From AP-15 sp963701815 (lineage in GTDB: Bacteria; Pseudomonadota; Alphaproteobacteria; ATCC43930; CGMCC-115725): a stretch of 64,000 nt of DNA. This document shows, piece after piece, positions 36,602-46,308 of the stretch. Both the position numbers and the translations under genes were made by a program. Every line of letters starts with the position of its first letter. Positions within the stretch are counted from its first letter, which is position 1. The notes beneath the pieces are model-generated. The model did no database searches. It saw only the letters and a list, made by a program, of their open reading frames with translations, and was not told the DNA's origin. The stretch spans positions 1-64,000 of the forward strand of contig CAVPBN010000041.1 in the NCBI GenBank assembly GCA_963701815.1, written 5' to 3'.

Positions 36602-36704
36602 TGGTGTTTCCTTCCTTTTTTATCTCGGCATGCGCCGCCTGATCGACGCGCTCACGATAGCAGAAACCATGCATAATAGCAGGCTGGCGACGGTGGAGGA
36701 AAAG

Positions 36705-37475
36705 ATGACCTACGAGCATATCCTGGTCGAGCGCGAGGACGGGGTCGGGATCGTGACCCTCAACCGCCCCGAAAAGCTCAACGCGATGAACCGGCAGCTG
36801 TCGGGCGAATTGCACGATGCGGTCCGACAGATGGACGCCGACGCGGCGATCGGCTGCATCGTCGTCACCGGCGCCGGCGACCGGGCGTTTTCGGCCGGCG
36901 GCGACATCCACGAGCAACGCGAGGACGACCGTCGGCACACGCCGCAGGAACTGGAAGCGCGTCGCGGCCGAGCCAGCTACGAGATCGCCGCCGGCATCAA
37001 GCCGACGATCGGGATGATCAACGGCCTCGCCTATGGCGGGGCCGCGGTGTTGGCCTCCTCGCTCGACATGCGGGTCGGGTGCGAAGATACCAAATTCCGC
37101 TTTCTCGCCGCGGCCTATGGAAGGATCAACAGCACCTGGACCCTGCCGAACCAGGTCGGCTGGCCGATCGCCAAGGAATTGCTGTTCACCGCCCGCGTCG
37201 TCGAGGCCGACGAAGCCTATCGCATCGGCCTGCTGAACCATCTGGTGCCGCGCGGCGAGCTGCGGGCGAAGACCATGGAGCTCGCCCGCCTGATCGCCGG
37301 CAACCACCGCGCCGCCGTCCAGGGGGTCAAGGCATTGTTGCTGCAGCAGAAGGGCCAGAACCTCGAACAGCAATGGAACGAAGAGCGCGACTATACGACC
37401 CACGTCGTCAGGGGAGCGCGCGCCGAGGAAGCATTTCCGGAATTCATCGCCCGCAGAGGCCGGCCGCTCGGCTGA
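36705..37475 (+). CDS. Enoyl-CoA hydratase/isomerase family protein
   Basis: A 256-residue crotonase-fold enzyme. ATG 36705 has GGAGGA at 36695-36700; an in-frame upstream ATG at 36630 has no ribosome-binding site. GIVTLNRPEKLNAMNRQLSG and VVTGAGDRAFSAGGDIHE form the CoA-binding oxyanion region; GMINGLAYGGAAVLASSLDM is the second oxyanion helix. The usual second catalytic Glu is replaced in LAAAYGRINSTWTLPNQVGW, so it may catalyse another crotonase reaction. Its acyl-CoA substrate cannot be predicted. Confidence 0.85.
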   Translation: MTYEHILVEREDGVGIVTLNRPEKLNAMNRQLSGELHDAVRQMDADAAIGCIVVTGAGDRAFSAGGDIHEQREDDRRHTPQELEARRGRASYEIAAGIKPTIGMINGLAYGGAAVLASSLDMRVGCEDTKFRFLAAAYGRINSTWTLPNQVGWPIAKELLFTARVVEADEAYRIGLLNHLVPRGELRAKTMELARLIAGNHRAAVQGVKALLLQQKGQNLEQQWNEERDYTTHVVRGARAEEAFPEFIARRGRPLG

Positions 37476-37566
37476 TCCGTCCGGGCGAAGCGGGCGCTCG
37501 GGTCGGTTGCACCGGAACTGTCCGGCGGATAGGGTCGGCGCGTTTCGTGTGGGGGAGTGGCCGAAA

Positions 37567-37947
37567 ATGATCGTCGTCCGTTGGTTCGCGGCGGCCGTGC
37601 TGGCGCTGGGCGCCGCCGCCTGCGCCAGCCCGTCGGCCCAGGTCGGGCAGAAGGAAGACCTCTTGGCCGCGGCCGGGTTTCAGGTGCGGCCGGCCGATTC
37701 GCCGCACCGCGTCGCATCGATGAAGCGGTTGCCGCCCAACCGCTTCGTCACCAAAATCGTCCACGGCAACCCGCTTTATCTCTACGCCGATCCGCTGGTC
37801 TGCCGCTGCGTCTATTTCGGCACCCAGCAGAACTGGGACGCCTACAGGCAGGAGATCTTTGCCCAGCAGCTCGCCAACCAGGCCCAGATGACTGCGATTC
37901 TGAACGAGGAGGAATGGGACATCGAGCCGTGGGGCATCGGTCCCTGA
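37567..37947 (+). CDS. Putative lipoprotein of unknown function
   Basis: A 126-residue protein. MIVVRWFAAAVLALGAAACA is a signal peptide with lipobox LGAAAC, so the mature protein would be anchored to a membrane by the lipidated Cys19. The mature part shows SMKRLPPNRFVTKIVHGNPL, YLYADPLVCRCVYFGTQQNW and QAQMTAILNEEEWDIEPWG, conserved-looking with a Cys-Arg-Cys, but I know no function. It is 91 bp after the enoyl-CoA hydratase and ends near the DUF1254 gene. Confidence 0.75.
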   Translation: MIVVRWFAAAVLALGAAACASPSAQVGQKEDLLAAAGFQVRPADSPHRVASMKRLPPNRFVTKIVHGNPLYLYADPLVCRCVYFGTQQNWDAYRQEIFAQQLANQAQMTAILNEEEWDIEPWGIGP

Positions 37948-38089
37948 AAACCGGCGCGGCGGACGACGCCCGCGAGCTGCGCGATTTCGACCGAAATGGA
38001 GCGATGCTGCGAGGTTGCCTTTTGCCGGCCCATTCCTCGATAAGGCGGGGTAAGCAGCCTCAGCCGCCGCAGCAGGGAGAGCGTTTCAA

Positions 38090-39508
38090 ATGAAGCCCCG
38101 TCTTTCGGCTATCGGTCTTGCTGCGGGTGGCCTGCTCGGCATGGCCGCCTTTGCCATGCCGGCCCACGCGGCCCCTGGCGAGACCGAGAGCGCCGCCGTC
38201 AACGCCTATGTCTATGGCTACCCGCTGGTGACGATGGAACTGACCCGTCGCAGCTTTACCAACGTGGCCAAGCCCGACGGCAAGAGCGCGCCCATGGGCT
38301 ACTTCGTCAATGTGCCGAAATACCCGCCTGCATCGGACAAGCGGGTAACCGCGCCAAACGCCGATACGCTCTACTCGACGGCATGGATCGATGTCGGCAA
38401 GGAGCCTTACATCCTGCATGTTCCGGCTGAAGACGGCCGCTACTACCTGATGCCGATGCTGTCCGGCTGGACAAACGTGTTCGCCGATCCCGGCAAACGC
38501 ACCACCGGCACCGACGCCGCCGACTTCGCCATCACCGGCCCAGGCTGGTCGGGAACGCTCCCGCCCGGAATCAAGGCTGAATACAAGGCGCCCACCAGCA
38601 TCGTTTGGGTGCTGGGACGCACCTACTCGACCGGCACGCCCGACGACTATGCCGTCGTGAACGCGATCCAGGCGCAATACAAGCTGACCCCGCTCAGCGC
38701 TTGGGGCAAACCCTATACCCCGCCCGATGGTGTGGTAAATCCCGCCTGGGACACGAAAGACCCGGTGCGCGACCAGGTCGACTCGATGGACGGCTCAACC
38801 TACTTCAGGCTGCTCGCCGAACTGATGAAGACCAATCCGCCGGCGGCAGCGGATGCCCCGATGATTGCGACGATGGCAAAGATCGGCCTCGTTCCGGGTC
38901 GGACCTTCGATCCCAAAAAACTGACCGCCGAGCAGACCGCCGCGATACAGGCTGCCCCCCGACCCGCGCAGGGCTCGATCATGGGGCTGCTGAAAGAAGT
39001 CAAGTTGACCAATGGCTGGACCGTCCTGTCCGCCGGCATGGGAAGCTACGGCGTCGACTATCGCTTGCGCGCCTTGGTGACCGCCATCGGACTCGGGGCC
39101 AACTTACCGCAAGACGCGATCTACCCGATTGCCCAGCTTGATCAAGATGCCAAGCCGTTTGACGGCGCTGACAACTACATCATGCATTTCCCGGCGGGAC
39201 AGCTTCCACCCGTGGATGGGTTCTGGTCGCTGACGATGTATGACGGGCAGTATTTTTTCGTGCCGAACAGGCTTAATCGCTACACGCTGAGCGCCCGCAA
39301 TGCGCTCAGTAAGAACGCAGACGGGTCGGTCGATCTCTACCTTCAGGCAAATTCGCCCGGCGCGGCGAAGGAATTGAACTGGCTGCCGACGACGCAGAGC
39401 GGAAAGTTCATCCCGATGCTGCGGCTCTATTGGCCAAAGGAAACACCGCCCTCGATCCTCGACGGCACCTGGAAGCCACCGGCAATTCGGAAAGCCGCCG
39501 GTCCGTAG
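38090..39508 (+). CDS. DUF1254/DUF1214 domain-containing exported protein
   Basis: A 472-residue protein with a signal peptide (MKPRLSAIGLAAGGLLGMAA, cut near AHA at 27). The first half matches DUF1254 (VYGYPLVTMELTRRSFTNV, APNADTLYSTAWIDVGKEPY) and the second DUF1214 (AGQLPPVDGFWSLTMYDGQY, NRLNRYTLSARNALSKNADG). Such proteins are widespread in soil bacteria; their function is unknown, and they are often described as cell-envelope proteins. Its GC and codon use look slightly lower than those of its neighbours. 142 bp separate it from the lipoprotein gene. Confidence 0.88.
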   Translation: MKPRLSAIGLAAGGLLGMAAFAMPAHAAPGETESAAVNAYVYGYPLVTMELTRRSFTNVAKPDGKSAPMGYFVNVPKYPPASDKRVTAPNADTLYSTAWIDVGKEPYILHVPAEDGRYYLMPMLSGWTNVFADPGKRTTGTDAADFAITGPGWSGTLPPGIKAEYKAPTSIVWVLGRTYSTGTPDDYAVVNAIQAQYKLTPLSAWGKPYTPPDGVVNPAWDTKDPVRDQVDSMDGSTYFRLLAELMKTNPPAAADAPMIATMAKIGLVPGRTFDPKKLTAEQTAAIQAAPRPAQGSIMGLLKEVKLTNGWTVLSAGMGSYGVDYRLRALVTAIGLGANLPQDAIYPIAQLDQDAKPFDGADNYIMHFPAGQLPPVDGFWSLTMYDGQYFFVPNRLNRYTLSARNALSKNADGSVDLYLQANSPGAAKELNWLPTTQSGKFIPMLRLYWPKETPPSILDGTWKPPAIRKAAGP

Positions 39509-39643
39509 GGCAAATATTCGGGCGGGCGGGGTCACGCAGGGGTCTCCAGGCTGGTGGTGCAAACCAGACAGATGATTTCCTTCGGTGCGCCGGGCAAAAA
39601 TGGCGTCGCGCGACAGGCGCTCGACGCGCACCGGGCGGCTGGC

Positions 39644-41848
39644 ATGAATGCGGCCGAGGTCCTACATTCGATTGCGATGCTGCCATTGCTCGTCGCCGAA
39701 CGGCCGCAGGCCGATATCGGCCAGGAATTCGCGCTCGCTTCCGAGTTCAGCCCGGCCGGCGACCAGCCGCAGGCGATCGAGGAATTGTGCGCGGGGCTGC
39801 GCCGCGACGAGCGCGACCAGGTGCTGCTCGGCGTCACCGGCTCGGGCAAGACCTTCACGATGGCCCATGTCATCGCCCGCACCCAGCGGCCGGCGATCAT
39901 TCTCGCCCCGAACAAGACCCTCGCCGCCCAGCTTTACGGCGAGATGAAGAGCTTTTTCCCGGGCAACGCGGTCGAGTATTTCGTCTCCTATTACGACTAC
40001 TACCAGCCCGAGGCTTACGTCCCGCGCACCGACACCTATGTCGAGAAGGAATCGTCGCTGAACGAGGAGATCGACCGGATGCGCCATTCGGCGACGCGGG
40101 CGATCCTCGAACGCCGCGACGTCGTCGTCGTCGCCAGCGTGTCGTGCATCTACGGCATCGGCTCGGTCGAGACCTATTCGCAGATGATCGTGCCCTTGGC
40201 CACGGGCGACCGGGTCAACCGCACCCAGCTGCTGGCCCGGTTCGTCGAGCTGCAATACCGGCGCAACGATCACAATTTCTTCCGCGGCACGTTCCGGGTG
40301 CGCGGCGACACGATCGAATTGTTCCCGGCGCATTACGAGGACCGGGCCTGGCGCCTGTCGCTGTTCGGCGACGAGATCGAGGCGATCCACGAGATCGACC
40401 CGCTGACCGGCGAGAAGACCGCAGCCTTGCAGTCGATCAAAATCTACGCCAACAGCCACTATGTGACGCCGCGGCCGACGCTGCTGCAGGCGATCGAGCA
40501 GATCAAGCGCGATCTGAAGCTCCGCCTCGAAGAGCTGTTCGCTCAGGGCAAATTGCTGGAGGCGCAGCGGCTCGAACAGCGCACGACCTACGACATCGAG
40601 ATGATCGACGCGACCGGCAGCTGCGCCGGCATCGAGAACTATTCGCGCTATCTGACCGGGCGCCGGCCGGGCGAGCCGCCGCCGACCTTTTTCGAATACA
40701 TGCCGCGCGACGCGCTGGTCTTTGTCGACGAATGCCATGTCACGGTGCCGCAATTGGGCGGCATGTTCCGCGGCGACTGGATGCGCAAGACGACCCTGGC
40801 CGAATACGGCTTCCGGCTGCCGTCCTGCACCGACAACCGGCCGCTCAAATTCGAGGAGTGGGAGGCGATGCGCGGCCAGACCGTGTTCGTCTCGGCGACC
40901 CCCGGGCCGTGGGAGATGAACCGCGCCGGCGGCGTCTTTGTCGAGCAGATCGTGCGGCCGACCGGGCTTGTCGACCCGCCCTGCATCATCCGACCGGTCG
41001 AAACCCAGGTCGACGATCTGATGGCCGAATGCCGCGAGGAAGCGGCCAAGGGCCGCCGCGTGCTGGTCACCACGCTGACCAAGAAGATGGCCGAGGCGTT
41101 GACCGAGTATCTCCACGAAGCCGGGCTCAGGGTGCGCTACATGCACTCCGACGTCGACACCCTGGAGCGGATCGAAATCATCCGCGACCTGCGGCTCGGC
41201 GTCTTCGACGTGCTGATCGGCATCAACCTGCTGCGCGAAGGGCTCGACATCCCGGAATGCGGGCTGGTCGCCGTGCTCGACGCCGACAAGGAGGGCTATC
41301 TGCGATCGCGCACCTCGCTGATCCAGACGATCGGGCGGGCGGCGCGGCATCTCGACGGCCGGGCCCTGCTCTACGCCGACCGGATGACCGACAGCCTGAA
41401 GGCGGCGATCGGGGAAACCGACCGGCGCCGCGAAAAGCAGCAGGCCTACAATGCGGCGCACGGCATCACCCCCGAAAGCGTGCGCCGCGGTATCGCCGAC
41501 ATCCTCGAAAGCGTTTACGAGCGCGATCACCTCACTGTCGGCCTGTCCGAGGGCGAGGCCGCGCATTACCAGGGCGCCGATCTGAAGACGGTCATCGCCG
41601 ACCTTGAAAAGCGCATGCGCGACGCCGCCGCCGATCTCGAATTCGAGGAAGCGGCGCGGCTGCGCGACGAGATCCGCCGGCTCGAACAGGTCGATCTCGG
41701 CCTGCCGGCGACGCCGGCCGGCGCGGTCGGACCGCGCCGCGGCGAGGGCGAGCGCGGGCGCTCTACAGCGGGGCGCGCCGGAGTCTCGGCCCGCGATGTC
41801 GTCCGGGCCAAAATGCGCGCCCGCAAGGAACGCCGTGCCCGCCGCTGA
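39644..41848 (+). CDS. uvrB: Excinuclease ABC subunit B
   Basis: The damage-recognition helicase of nucleotide excision repair. The conserved domain begins FALASEFSPAGDQPQAIEEL, with Walker A GVTGSGKTFTM, the beta-hairpin YYDYYQPEAYVPRTDTYVEK, DEAD-like VFVDECHVTVPQ, motif V/VI GINLLREGLDIPECGLV and LIQTIGRAARH, and a C-terminal UVR domain (DLEFEEAARLRDEIRRLEQ) that binds UvrC. The start is uncertain: ATG 39644 is used; ATG 39677 or an upstream GTG at 39554 are in frame. The SDR gene overlaps its end, and uvrC follows. Confidence 0.96.
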   Translation: MNAAEVLHSIAMLPLLVAERPQADIGQEFALASEFSPAGDQPQAIEELCAGLRRDERDQVLLGVTGSGKTFTMAHVIARTQRPAIILAPNKTLAAQLYGEMKSFFPGNAVEYFVSYYDYYQPEAYVPRTDTYVEKESSLNEEIDRMRHSATRAILERRDVVVVASVSCIYGIGSVETYSQMIVPLATGDRVNRTQLLARFVELQYRRNDHNFFRGTFRVRGDTIELFPAHYEDRAWRLSLFGDEIEAIHEIDPLTGEKTAALQSIKIYANSHYVTPRPTLLQAIEQIKRDLKLRLEELFAQGKLLEAQRLEQRTTYDIEMIDATGSCAGIENYSRYLTGRRPGEPPPTFFEYMPRDALVFVDECHVTVPQLGGMFRGDWMRKTTLAEYGFRLPSCTDNRPLKFEEWEAMRGQTVFVSATPGPWEMNRAGGVFVEQIVRPTGLVDPPCIIRPVETQVDDLMAECREEAAKGRRVLVTTLTKKMAEALTEYLHEAGLRVRYMHSDVDTLERIEIIRDLRLGVFDVLIGINLLREGLDIPECGLVAVLDADKEGYLRSRTSLIQTIGRAARHLDGRALLYADRMTDSLKAAIGETDRRREKQQAYNAAHGITPESVRRGIADILESVYERDHLTVGLSEGEAAHYQGADLKTVIADLEKRMRDAAADLEFEEAARLRDEIRRLEQVDLGLPATPAGAVGPRRGEGERGRSTAGRAGVSARDVVRAKMRARKERRARR

Positions 41849-42662
41849 CCGCGAACCGCCGGTCGAGTTGCCGGTCGAGCCGACTGGGGCGCGGCCGGCC
41901 CCGCCATTGCCCAAGGCAGCTTTGGTGACCGGCGGCGCCAAGCGAATTGGCCGGGCCCTCGCGCTGGCATTGGCCGAGGACGGGTTTGCCGTCGCCGTGC
42001 ATTATCACCGCTCGAACGAAGCGGCCGAGGCGGTCGTCGAGAAGATCCGGCGCAGCGGCGGCGACGCGCTGGCGCTCGGCGCCGATCTCGCCGACGAGGA
42101 CATGGTGCGCGGCCTGCTGCCGCAGGCCGAGCGGGCATTGGGGCCGATCGGCGTGCTGGTCAACAATGCCGGCGTATTCGGCGACGATACGGTCGAGACC
42201 GCGACCCGGCAGGGTTGGGACCTGCACCTCGCGGTCAATCTGCGGGCGCCGTTTGTACTGATGCAGGATTTTGCGTCGCGGCTGCCGGCGGACAAAGGCG
42301 GTGCGATCGTCAACATGCTCGACGAGCGGGTGTGGTCGTTGACCCCGTTTTTCGTCTCCTACACCGTGACCAAAGCAGCGCTGTGGGCCCTGACGCAGAC
42401 GATGGCGTTGGCGCTGGCGCCGCGCATTCGGGTCAACGGCATCGGCCCCGGACCGACCCTGCCGAGCCCGAGGCAAAGCCCCGAGCAATTCGCCCGGCAA
42501 TATGGAATGATGCCGTTGCAGCGCGGCACCAGCCCGCAGGAGGTCGCGGCAGCACTGCGCTTCATCCTGTCGGCGCCGGCGATGACCGGTCAGATGATCG
42601 CGCTGGACGGCGGACAGCACCTCGGCTGGGGGCAGCCGCAACCGCCGCCGAACCCCGAATAG
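41835..42662 (+). CDS. Short-chain dehydrogenase/reductase, pteridine-reductase-like
   Basis: About 275 residues from GTG 41835, which follows AAGGA and overlaps the end of uvrB by 14 bases; an in-frame ATG at 41796 is an alternative. KAALVTGGAKRIGRALALAL is the NADP-binding TGxxxGxG variant with an Arg typical of FolM/PTR1-like reductases, VLVNNAGVFGDD is the NNAG motif, and SYTVTKAAL contains the YxxxK catalytic pair. GPTLPSPRQSPEQFARQYG is the substrate loop. A dihydropterin substrate is suggested by the family pattern only. Confidence 0.88.
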   Translation: MPAADREPPVELPVEPTGARPAPPLPKAALVTGGAKRIGRALALALAEDGFAVAVHYHRSNEAAEAVVEKIRRSGGDALALGADLADEDMVRGLLPQAERALGPIGVLVNNAGVFGDDTVETATRQGWDLHLAVNLRAPFVLMQDFASRLPADKGGAIVNMLDERVWSLTPFFVSYTVTKAALWALTQTMALALAPRIRVNGIGPGPTLPSPRQSPEQFARQYGMMPLQRGTSPQEVAAALRFILSAPAMTGQMIALDGGQHLGWGQPQPPPNPE

Positions 42663-43001
42663 CGCCCTCGGCGCCCCCGCCGAAATACCCGCTGAGGTAG
42701 CGACGAATATGTCAGGATCTTGTTCAGGTGTAGCTTGGGCGGCGGTTCAGCAGCGAATTGTACACAGCGAACGTGACGGTTGCGCGACGGTTTTTCAAAC
42801 CGCCGGCCCTGCCGGATTTTTCTGGAAAATTAACCATAGAGGAAAAAACAACAACGTTTTCAATAGCTATATATACGTGCCTAAATTATAGGCAAAGACC
42901 GAAAACGCCAGGGTAGGCTATGGTCGCACCGCAATGAGCCGGGTTTTTCAACAAAGTTATCCACCGAAATCGTGGATATCGTCGGAGCGCCGGTAATTCG
43001 C
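42663..43001 (+). promoter_or_regulatory. AT-rich gap before uvrC, likely promoter region
   Basis: A 339-bp gap without a gene. Positions about 42815-42960 are strikingly AT-rich for this genome and include TTTTCAATAGCTATATATAC and AAATTATAGGC. A TATATAT element at about 42869-42875 could be a -10 box; a -35 match is not convincing. It probably carries the promoter of the uvrC-pgsA-mob/moa run. Confidence 0.4.
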
Positions 43002-45098
43002 ATGACGGCGCAACCGGTTGACGATCCGTTGACCAAGATTGGACCGGACGGGGCGGGTGCGCGACGGGCGACGCGACGGCCGAAAACGCTGCCGATGGAC
43101 CCGCGCCGGGCGCCGGACGGGGTCGTCGCCGACCCGGCATCGGCGCAGGAGACCGGAGCCGACGACGCGGCGGCGACGCCGCGGACCGGGATCGCGGCAG
43201 GCCTCGCCGCGATCCGCGCCGCACTCAACTCGATGCCGCCTTCTCCCGGTGTTTACCGTATGCTCGACCGCAGGGGCGACGCGCTCTACGTCGGCAAGGC
43301 GCGCAGCCTGCGAAACCGGGTGCAGAACTATATCCACGCTGCCGGGCTGTCCAACCGGTTGAGGCGGATGGTGGCCGAGACCGCGACCATGGATGTCGTC
43401 CTCACCCACACCGAAGCCGAGGCGCTGCTGCTCGAGTGCAACCTGATCAAGCGGCTGATGCCGCGATACAATGTGCTGCTGCGCGACGACAAATCGTTTC
43501 CGCTGATCCATATCGGTGGCGCTCACGACTTCCCGAGGATCACCAAGCATCGCGGCGTGCGCGGCAAAGAGGGCAGCTATTTCGGCCCGTTTGCCTCGGC
43601 GGGCGCGGTCAATCGCACGCTGGTGACATTGCAGAAGGCGTTCCTGCTCCGCTCGTGCAGCGACAGCGTGTTTGCCGCCCGGACCCGCCCTTGCCTGCTG
43701 TTTCAGATCAAGCGTTGCAGCGCGCCCTGCGTCGGCCGCATCGGCCGCGAAGACTATGCCGCTCTGATCGAGGAGGCGGACGGGTTTTTGTCGGGCAAGA
43801 GCGATGCGGTGCGGCAGCGTCTCGCGGGCGAGATGCAGACAGCCGCAGGCGCGCTCGATTTCGAGGAGGCGGGGCTGATCCGCGACCGGATTCGCGCATT
43901 GACCTTGGTCCAGGGCCATCAGGATATCCACGTTCCCGGCCTGGTCGACGCCGATGTGATTGCCGCCCATCAGGCCGGCGGTCAAACCTGCATCGAGGTA
44001 TTCTTTTTTCGCGGCGGGCAGAATTGGGGCAATCGCGCGTATTTCCCGAGCCACGACCGGCAGCTTTCGGTCGAAGAGGTGCTGACGTCGTTTGTCGGAC
44101 AGTTTTACGACAACCGGCCGAAACCGCCGCTGGTTCTGCTGAGCCATCGCCTGGTCGAGCAGGAATTGGTCGAGGAGGCGCTGTCGCTCGGCGGCGTCAG
44201 CGTCGCGCTCGCGGCGCCGCAGCGCGGCGACAAGAAAAAACTGATCGAGCGGATCCTGCTGACCGCCCGCGAAGCGCTCGCCCGCCGATTGGCGGAAAGC
44301 GCCTCGCAGCGCCAATTGCTCGACGGCGTCGCTGCGGTCTTTGGCCTCGACGGGGCGCCGAACCGGATCGAGGTCTACGACAACAGCCACATCCAGGGCA
44401 CCAACGCCGTCGGCGCAATGATCGTCGCCGGCCCGGACGGGATGATCAAGAACGCCTATCGAAAATTCACGATCCGCGGCCCGGCGCGCCGGACCGACAC
44501 CCCCCTCGCCGGCCGGCGGCAAGCGCCGGTCGGTCCCGAGGCCGGGACCGATCATGCCGGCGGCGACGATTACGCGATGATGCGCGAAGTGCTGCACCGC
44601 CGGTTCGCGCGCGCCCTGAAGGAGGACCCTGAACGCGATCAGGGCAATTGGCCCGATCTCGTTCTGATCGACGGCGGCCAGGGACAGCTGAGCGTCGCGC
44701 AGAGCGTGATCGAGGAACTCGGCATCGCCGATCTGGCCATCGCCGCAATTGCCAAGGGGCCGGACCGCAACGCCGGGCGCGAGCGTTTCTTTCTGCCCGG
44801 CAGACCGCCGTTCTCGCTCGATCCGCGCGACCCGGTCCTGTACTTCCTGCAGCGCCTGCGCGACGAGGCGCATCGTTTCGCGATCGGCACGCACCGGGCG
44901 AGGCGGGTGAAGGCGATCGGCCAATCCCCGCTCGACGAGATCGCCGGCATCGGCGCGGCGCGCAAGCGGGCCTTGCTGCATCATTTCGGCTCGGCGCGGT
45001 CGGTCGCGCGCGCCGGCCTCGCCGATCTCGAACGGGTCGCCGGCATCAGCACGGCCGTCGCCAAAAAGATTTATGATTATTTCCACACCGATGAGTAA
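43002..45098 (+). CDS. uvrC: Excinuclease ABC subunit C
   Basis: The dual-incision nuclease of nucleotide excision repair, about 698 residues. ATG 43002 (MTAQPVDDPLTKIGPDGAGA) starts a variable leader of some 75 residues. The GIY-YIG domain follows (SPGVYRMLDRRGDALYVGKA), then cysteines RCSAPCVGRIG, the UVR domain GALDFEEAGLIRDRIRALT, the RNase H-like nuclease (RIEVYDNSHIQGTNAVGAMI, LVLIDGGQGQLSVAQ) and a C-terminal helix-hairpin-helix pair (LDEIAGIGAARKRALLHHFG). Complete and intact. Confidence 0.96.
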   Translation: MTAQPVDDPLTKIGPDGAGARRATRRPKTLPMDPRRAPDGVVADPASAQETGADDAAATPRTGIAAGLAAIRAALNSMPPSPGVYRMLDRRGDALYVGKARSLRNRVQNYIHAAGLSNRLRRMVAETATMDVVLTHTEAEALLLECNLIKRLMPRYNVLLRDDKSFPLIHIGGAHDFPRITKHRGVRGKEGSYFGPFASAGAVNRTLVTLQKAFLLRSCSDSVFAARTRPCLLFQIKRCSAPCVGRIGREDYAALIEEADGFLSGKSDAVRQRLAGEMQTAAGALDFEEAGLIRDRIRALTLVQGHQDIHVPGLVDADVIAAHQAGGQTCIEVFFFRGGQNWGNRAYFPSHDRQLSVEEVLTSFVGQFYDNRPKPPLVLLSHRLVEQELVEEALSLGGVSVALAAPQRGDKKKLIERILLTAREALARRLAESASQRQLLDGVAAVFGLDGAPNRIEVYDNSHIQGTNAVGAMIVAGPDGMIKNAYRKFTIRGPARRTDTPLAGRRQAPVGPEAGTDHAGGDDYAMMREVLHRRFARALKEDPERDQGNWPDLVLIDGGQGQLSVAQSVIEELGIADLAIAAIAKGPDRNAGRERFFLPGRPPFSLDPRDPVLYFLQRLRDEAHRFAIGTHRARRVKAIGQSPLDEIAGIGAARKRALLHHFGSARSVARAGLADLERVAGISTAVAKKIYDYFHTDE

Positions 45099-45148
45099 GA
45101 TCGGCCGAGTTAGATCGGCTGCGGCCGCGCTGCCGCCGGGAGCGATAT

Positions 45149-45751
45149 GTGCCGCTGACGAGCCTGCCCAACTTGCTGACCCTGTCGCGGATTCTGGCGA
45201 TCCCCGCGGTCATCGGATGCTTTTATGTCTCCGGCAATCCCGCGCGATGGTTGGCCTGCACGTTGTTTACCGCGGCGGCGGTGACCGACTGGCTCGATGG
45301 CCACATGGCGCGCAAATGGCAGCAGCAGTCGGAAATCGGCCGGTTTCTCGACCCGATCGCCGACAAGCTGCTGGTGGCGGCGACATTGTTCATGCTGACC
45401 ACCTTCGGCCGGCTGTCGCCCGCGGCGGTGTTCCCGGCCCTGGTGATCCTGTGCCGCGAGATCCTGGTTTCCGGCTTGCGCGAGTATCTGGCCGGCTTGC
45501 GCGTCGGCATGCCGGTCTCGCGGTTGGCCAAGTGGAAGACGACGATCCAGATGGTGGCGATCGGCTTCCTGATCGTCGGCGATGCCGGCCCCGGCTTTCT
45601 GCCGGTCGCCATGATCGGCGAGGTCCTGCTGTGGATCGCCGCGTTGCTGACCCTGGTGACCGGCTACGACTATCTGAGCGCCGGCCTGCCGCATATTACC
45701 CGCCCGCGTCCGAAGGCGGGCGCCCGCCGAAAATCGGAAAATCCGGCATAA
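45149..45751 (+). CDS. pgsA: CDP-diacylglycerol-glycerol-3-phosphate 3-phosphatidyltransferase
   Basis: A 200-residue membrane enzyme that makes phosphatidylglycerol phosphate. GTG 45149 is the start (PLTSLPNLLTLSRILAIPAV follows); an overlapping ATG is in another frame. The CDP-alcohol phosphotransferase motif DG-x2-AR-x8-G-x3-D-x3-D is seen as DWLDGHMARK followed by GRFLDPIADK. About five membrane helices. It lies 50 bp after uvrC, the common alphaproteobacterial order. Confidence 0.93.
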   Translation: MPLTSLPNLLTLSRILAIPAVIGCFYVSGNPARWLACTLFTAAAVTDWLDGHMARKWQQQSEIGRFLDPIADKLLVAATLFMLTTFGRLSPAAVFPALVILCREILVSGLREYLAGLRVGMPVSRLAKWKTTIQMVAIGFLIVGDAGPGFLPVAMIGEVLLWIAALLTLVTGYDYLSAGLPHITRPRPKAGARRKSENPA

Positions 45752-45810
45752 ACCGCCGGCGCATTGATCGGGCCGCGCTTACTCCCCAGGTGAGGCAGGG
45801 ACAGGCAGCG

Positions 45811-46308
45811 ATGCGGGTTTTCGGCCTGGCCGGCTGGAGCGGCAGCGGCAAGACGACGCTGATGACGGCGCTGATCCCCGAATTCGTCGCCCGCGGCGTC
45901 ACGGTGTCGACGGTCAAGCACGCGCATCACGCTTTCGACGTCGATCAGCCGGGCAAGGATTCCTGGCGTCATCGACAGGCCGGGGCGCGGGAGGTGATGG
46001 TCGTATCGGAACGCCGGTGGGCGCTGATGCACGAACTGCGCGAAACACCCGAGCCGCCGCTCGGCGACCTGATCGAGCATATGAGCCCGGTCGATCTGCT
46101 GCTGGTCGAGGGCTTCAAGCGGCATCCGCATCCGAAACTCGAAATACACCGCCCGTCGCTCGGCAAGCCGCGTTTGCACCCCGACGACCGGTTCATCGTC
46201 GCCGTCGCCGCAGACGAGGCGATGCCGGGCCTGGCCTTGCCCTGGCTGCCGTTATCCGATGCGAACGCCATCGCGAGCTTCATCCTCGCGCATCAGGGTC
46301 TCGCGTGA
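45811..46308 (+). CDS. mobB: Molybdopterin-guanine dinucleotide biosynthesis protein B
   Basis: A 165-residue P-loop GTP-binding protein that assists MobA in attaching GMP to molybdopterin. ATG 45811 (MRVFGLAGWSGSGKTTLMTA) begins at the Walker A motif. TVSTVKHAHHAFDVDQPGKD, SWRHRQAGAREVMV and LLLVEGFKRHPHPKLE are family signatures. Its stop overlaps the moeA start (TGATG). Bis-MGD is the cofactor used by BisC-type enzymes such as the one at 2345. mobA itself is not in the window. Confidence 0.93.
   Translation: MRVFGLAGWSGSGKTTLMTALIPEFVARGVTVSTVKHAHHAFDVDQPGKDSWRHRQAGAREVMVVSERRWALMHELRETPEPPLGDLIEHMSPVDLLLVEGFKRHPHPKLEIHRPSLGKPRLHPDDRFIVAVAADEAMPGLALPWLPLSDANAIASFILAHQGLA

Noticed and set aside
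39662..41941. 759-codon antisense frame opposite uvrB
   Set aside because: uvrB on the plus strand carries all helicase motifs; the antisense translation is low-complexity and has no ribosome-binding site or similarity.
42957..45086. 709-codon antisense frame opposite uvrC
   Set aside because: Shadow of uvrC, with no motifs of its own.
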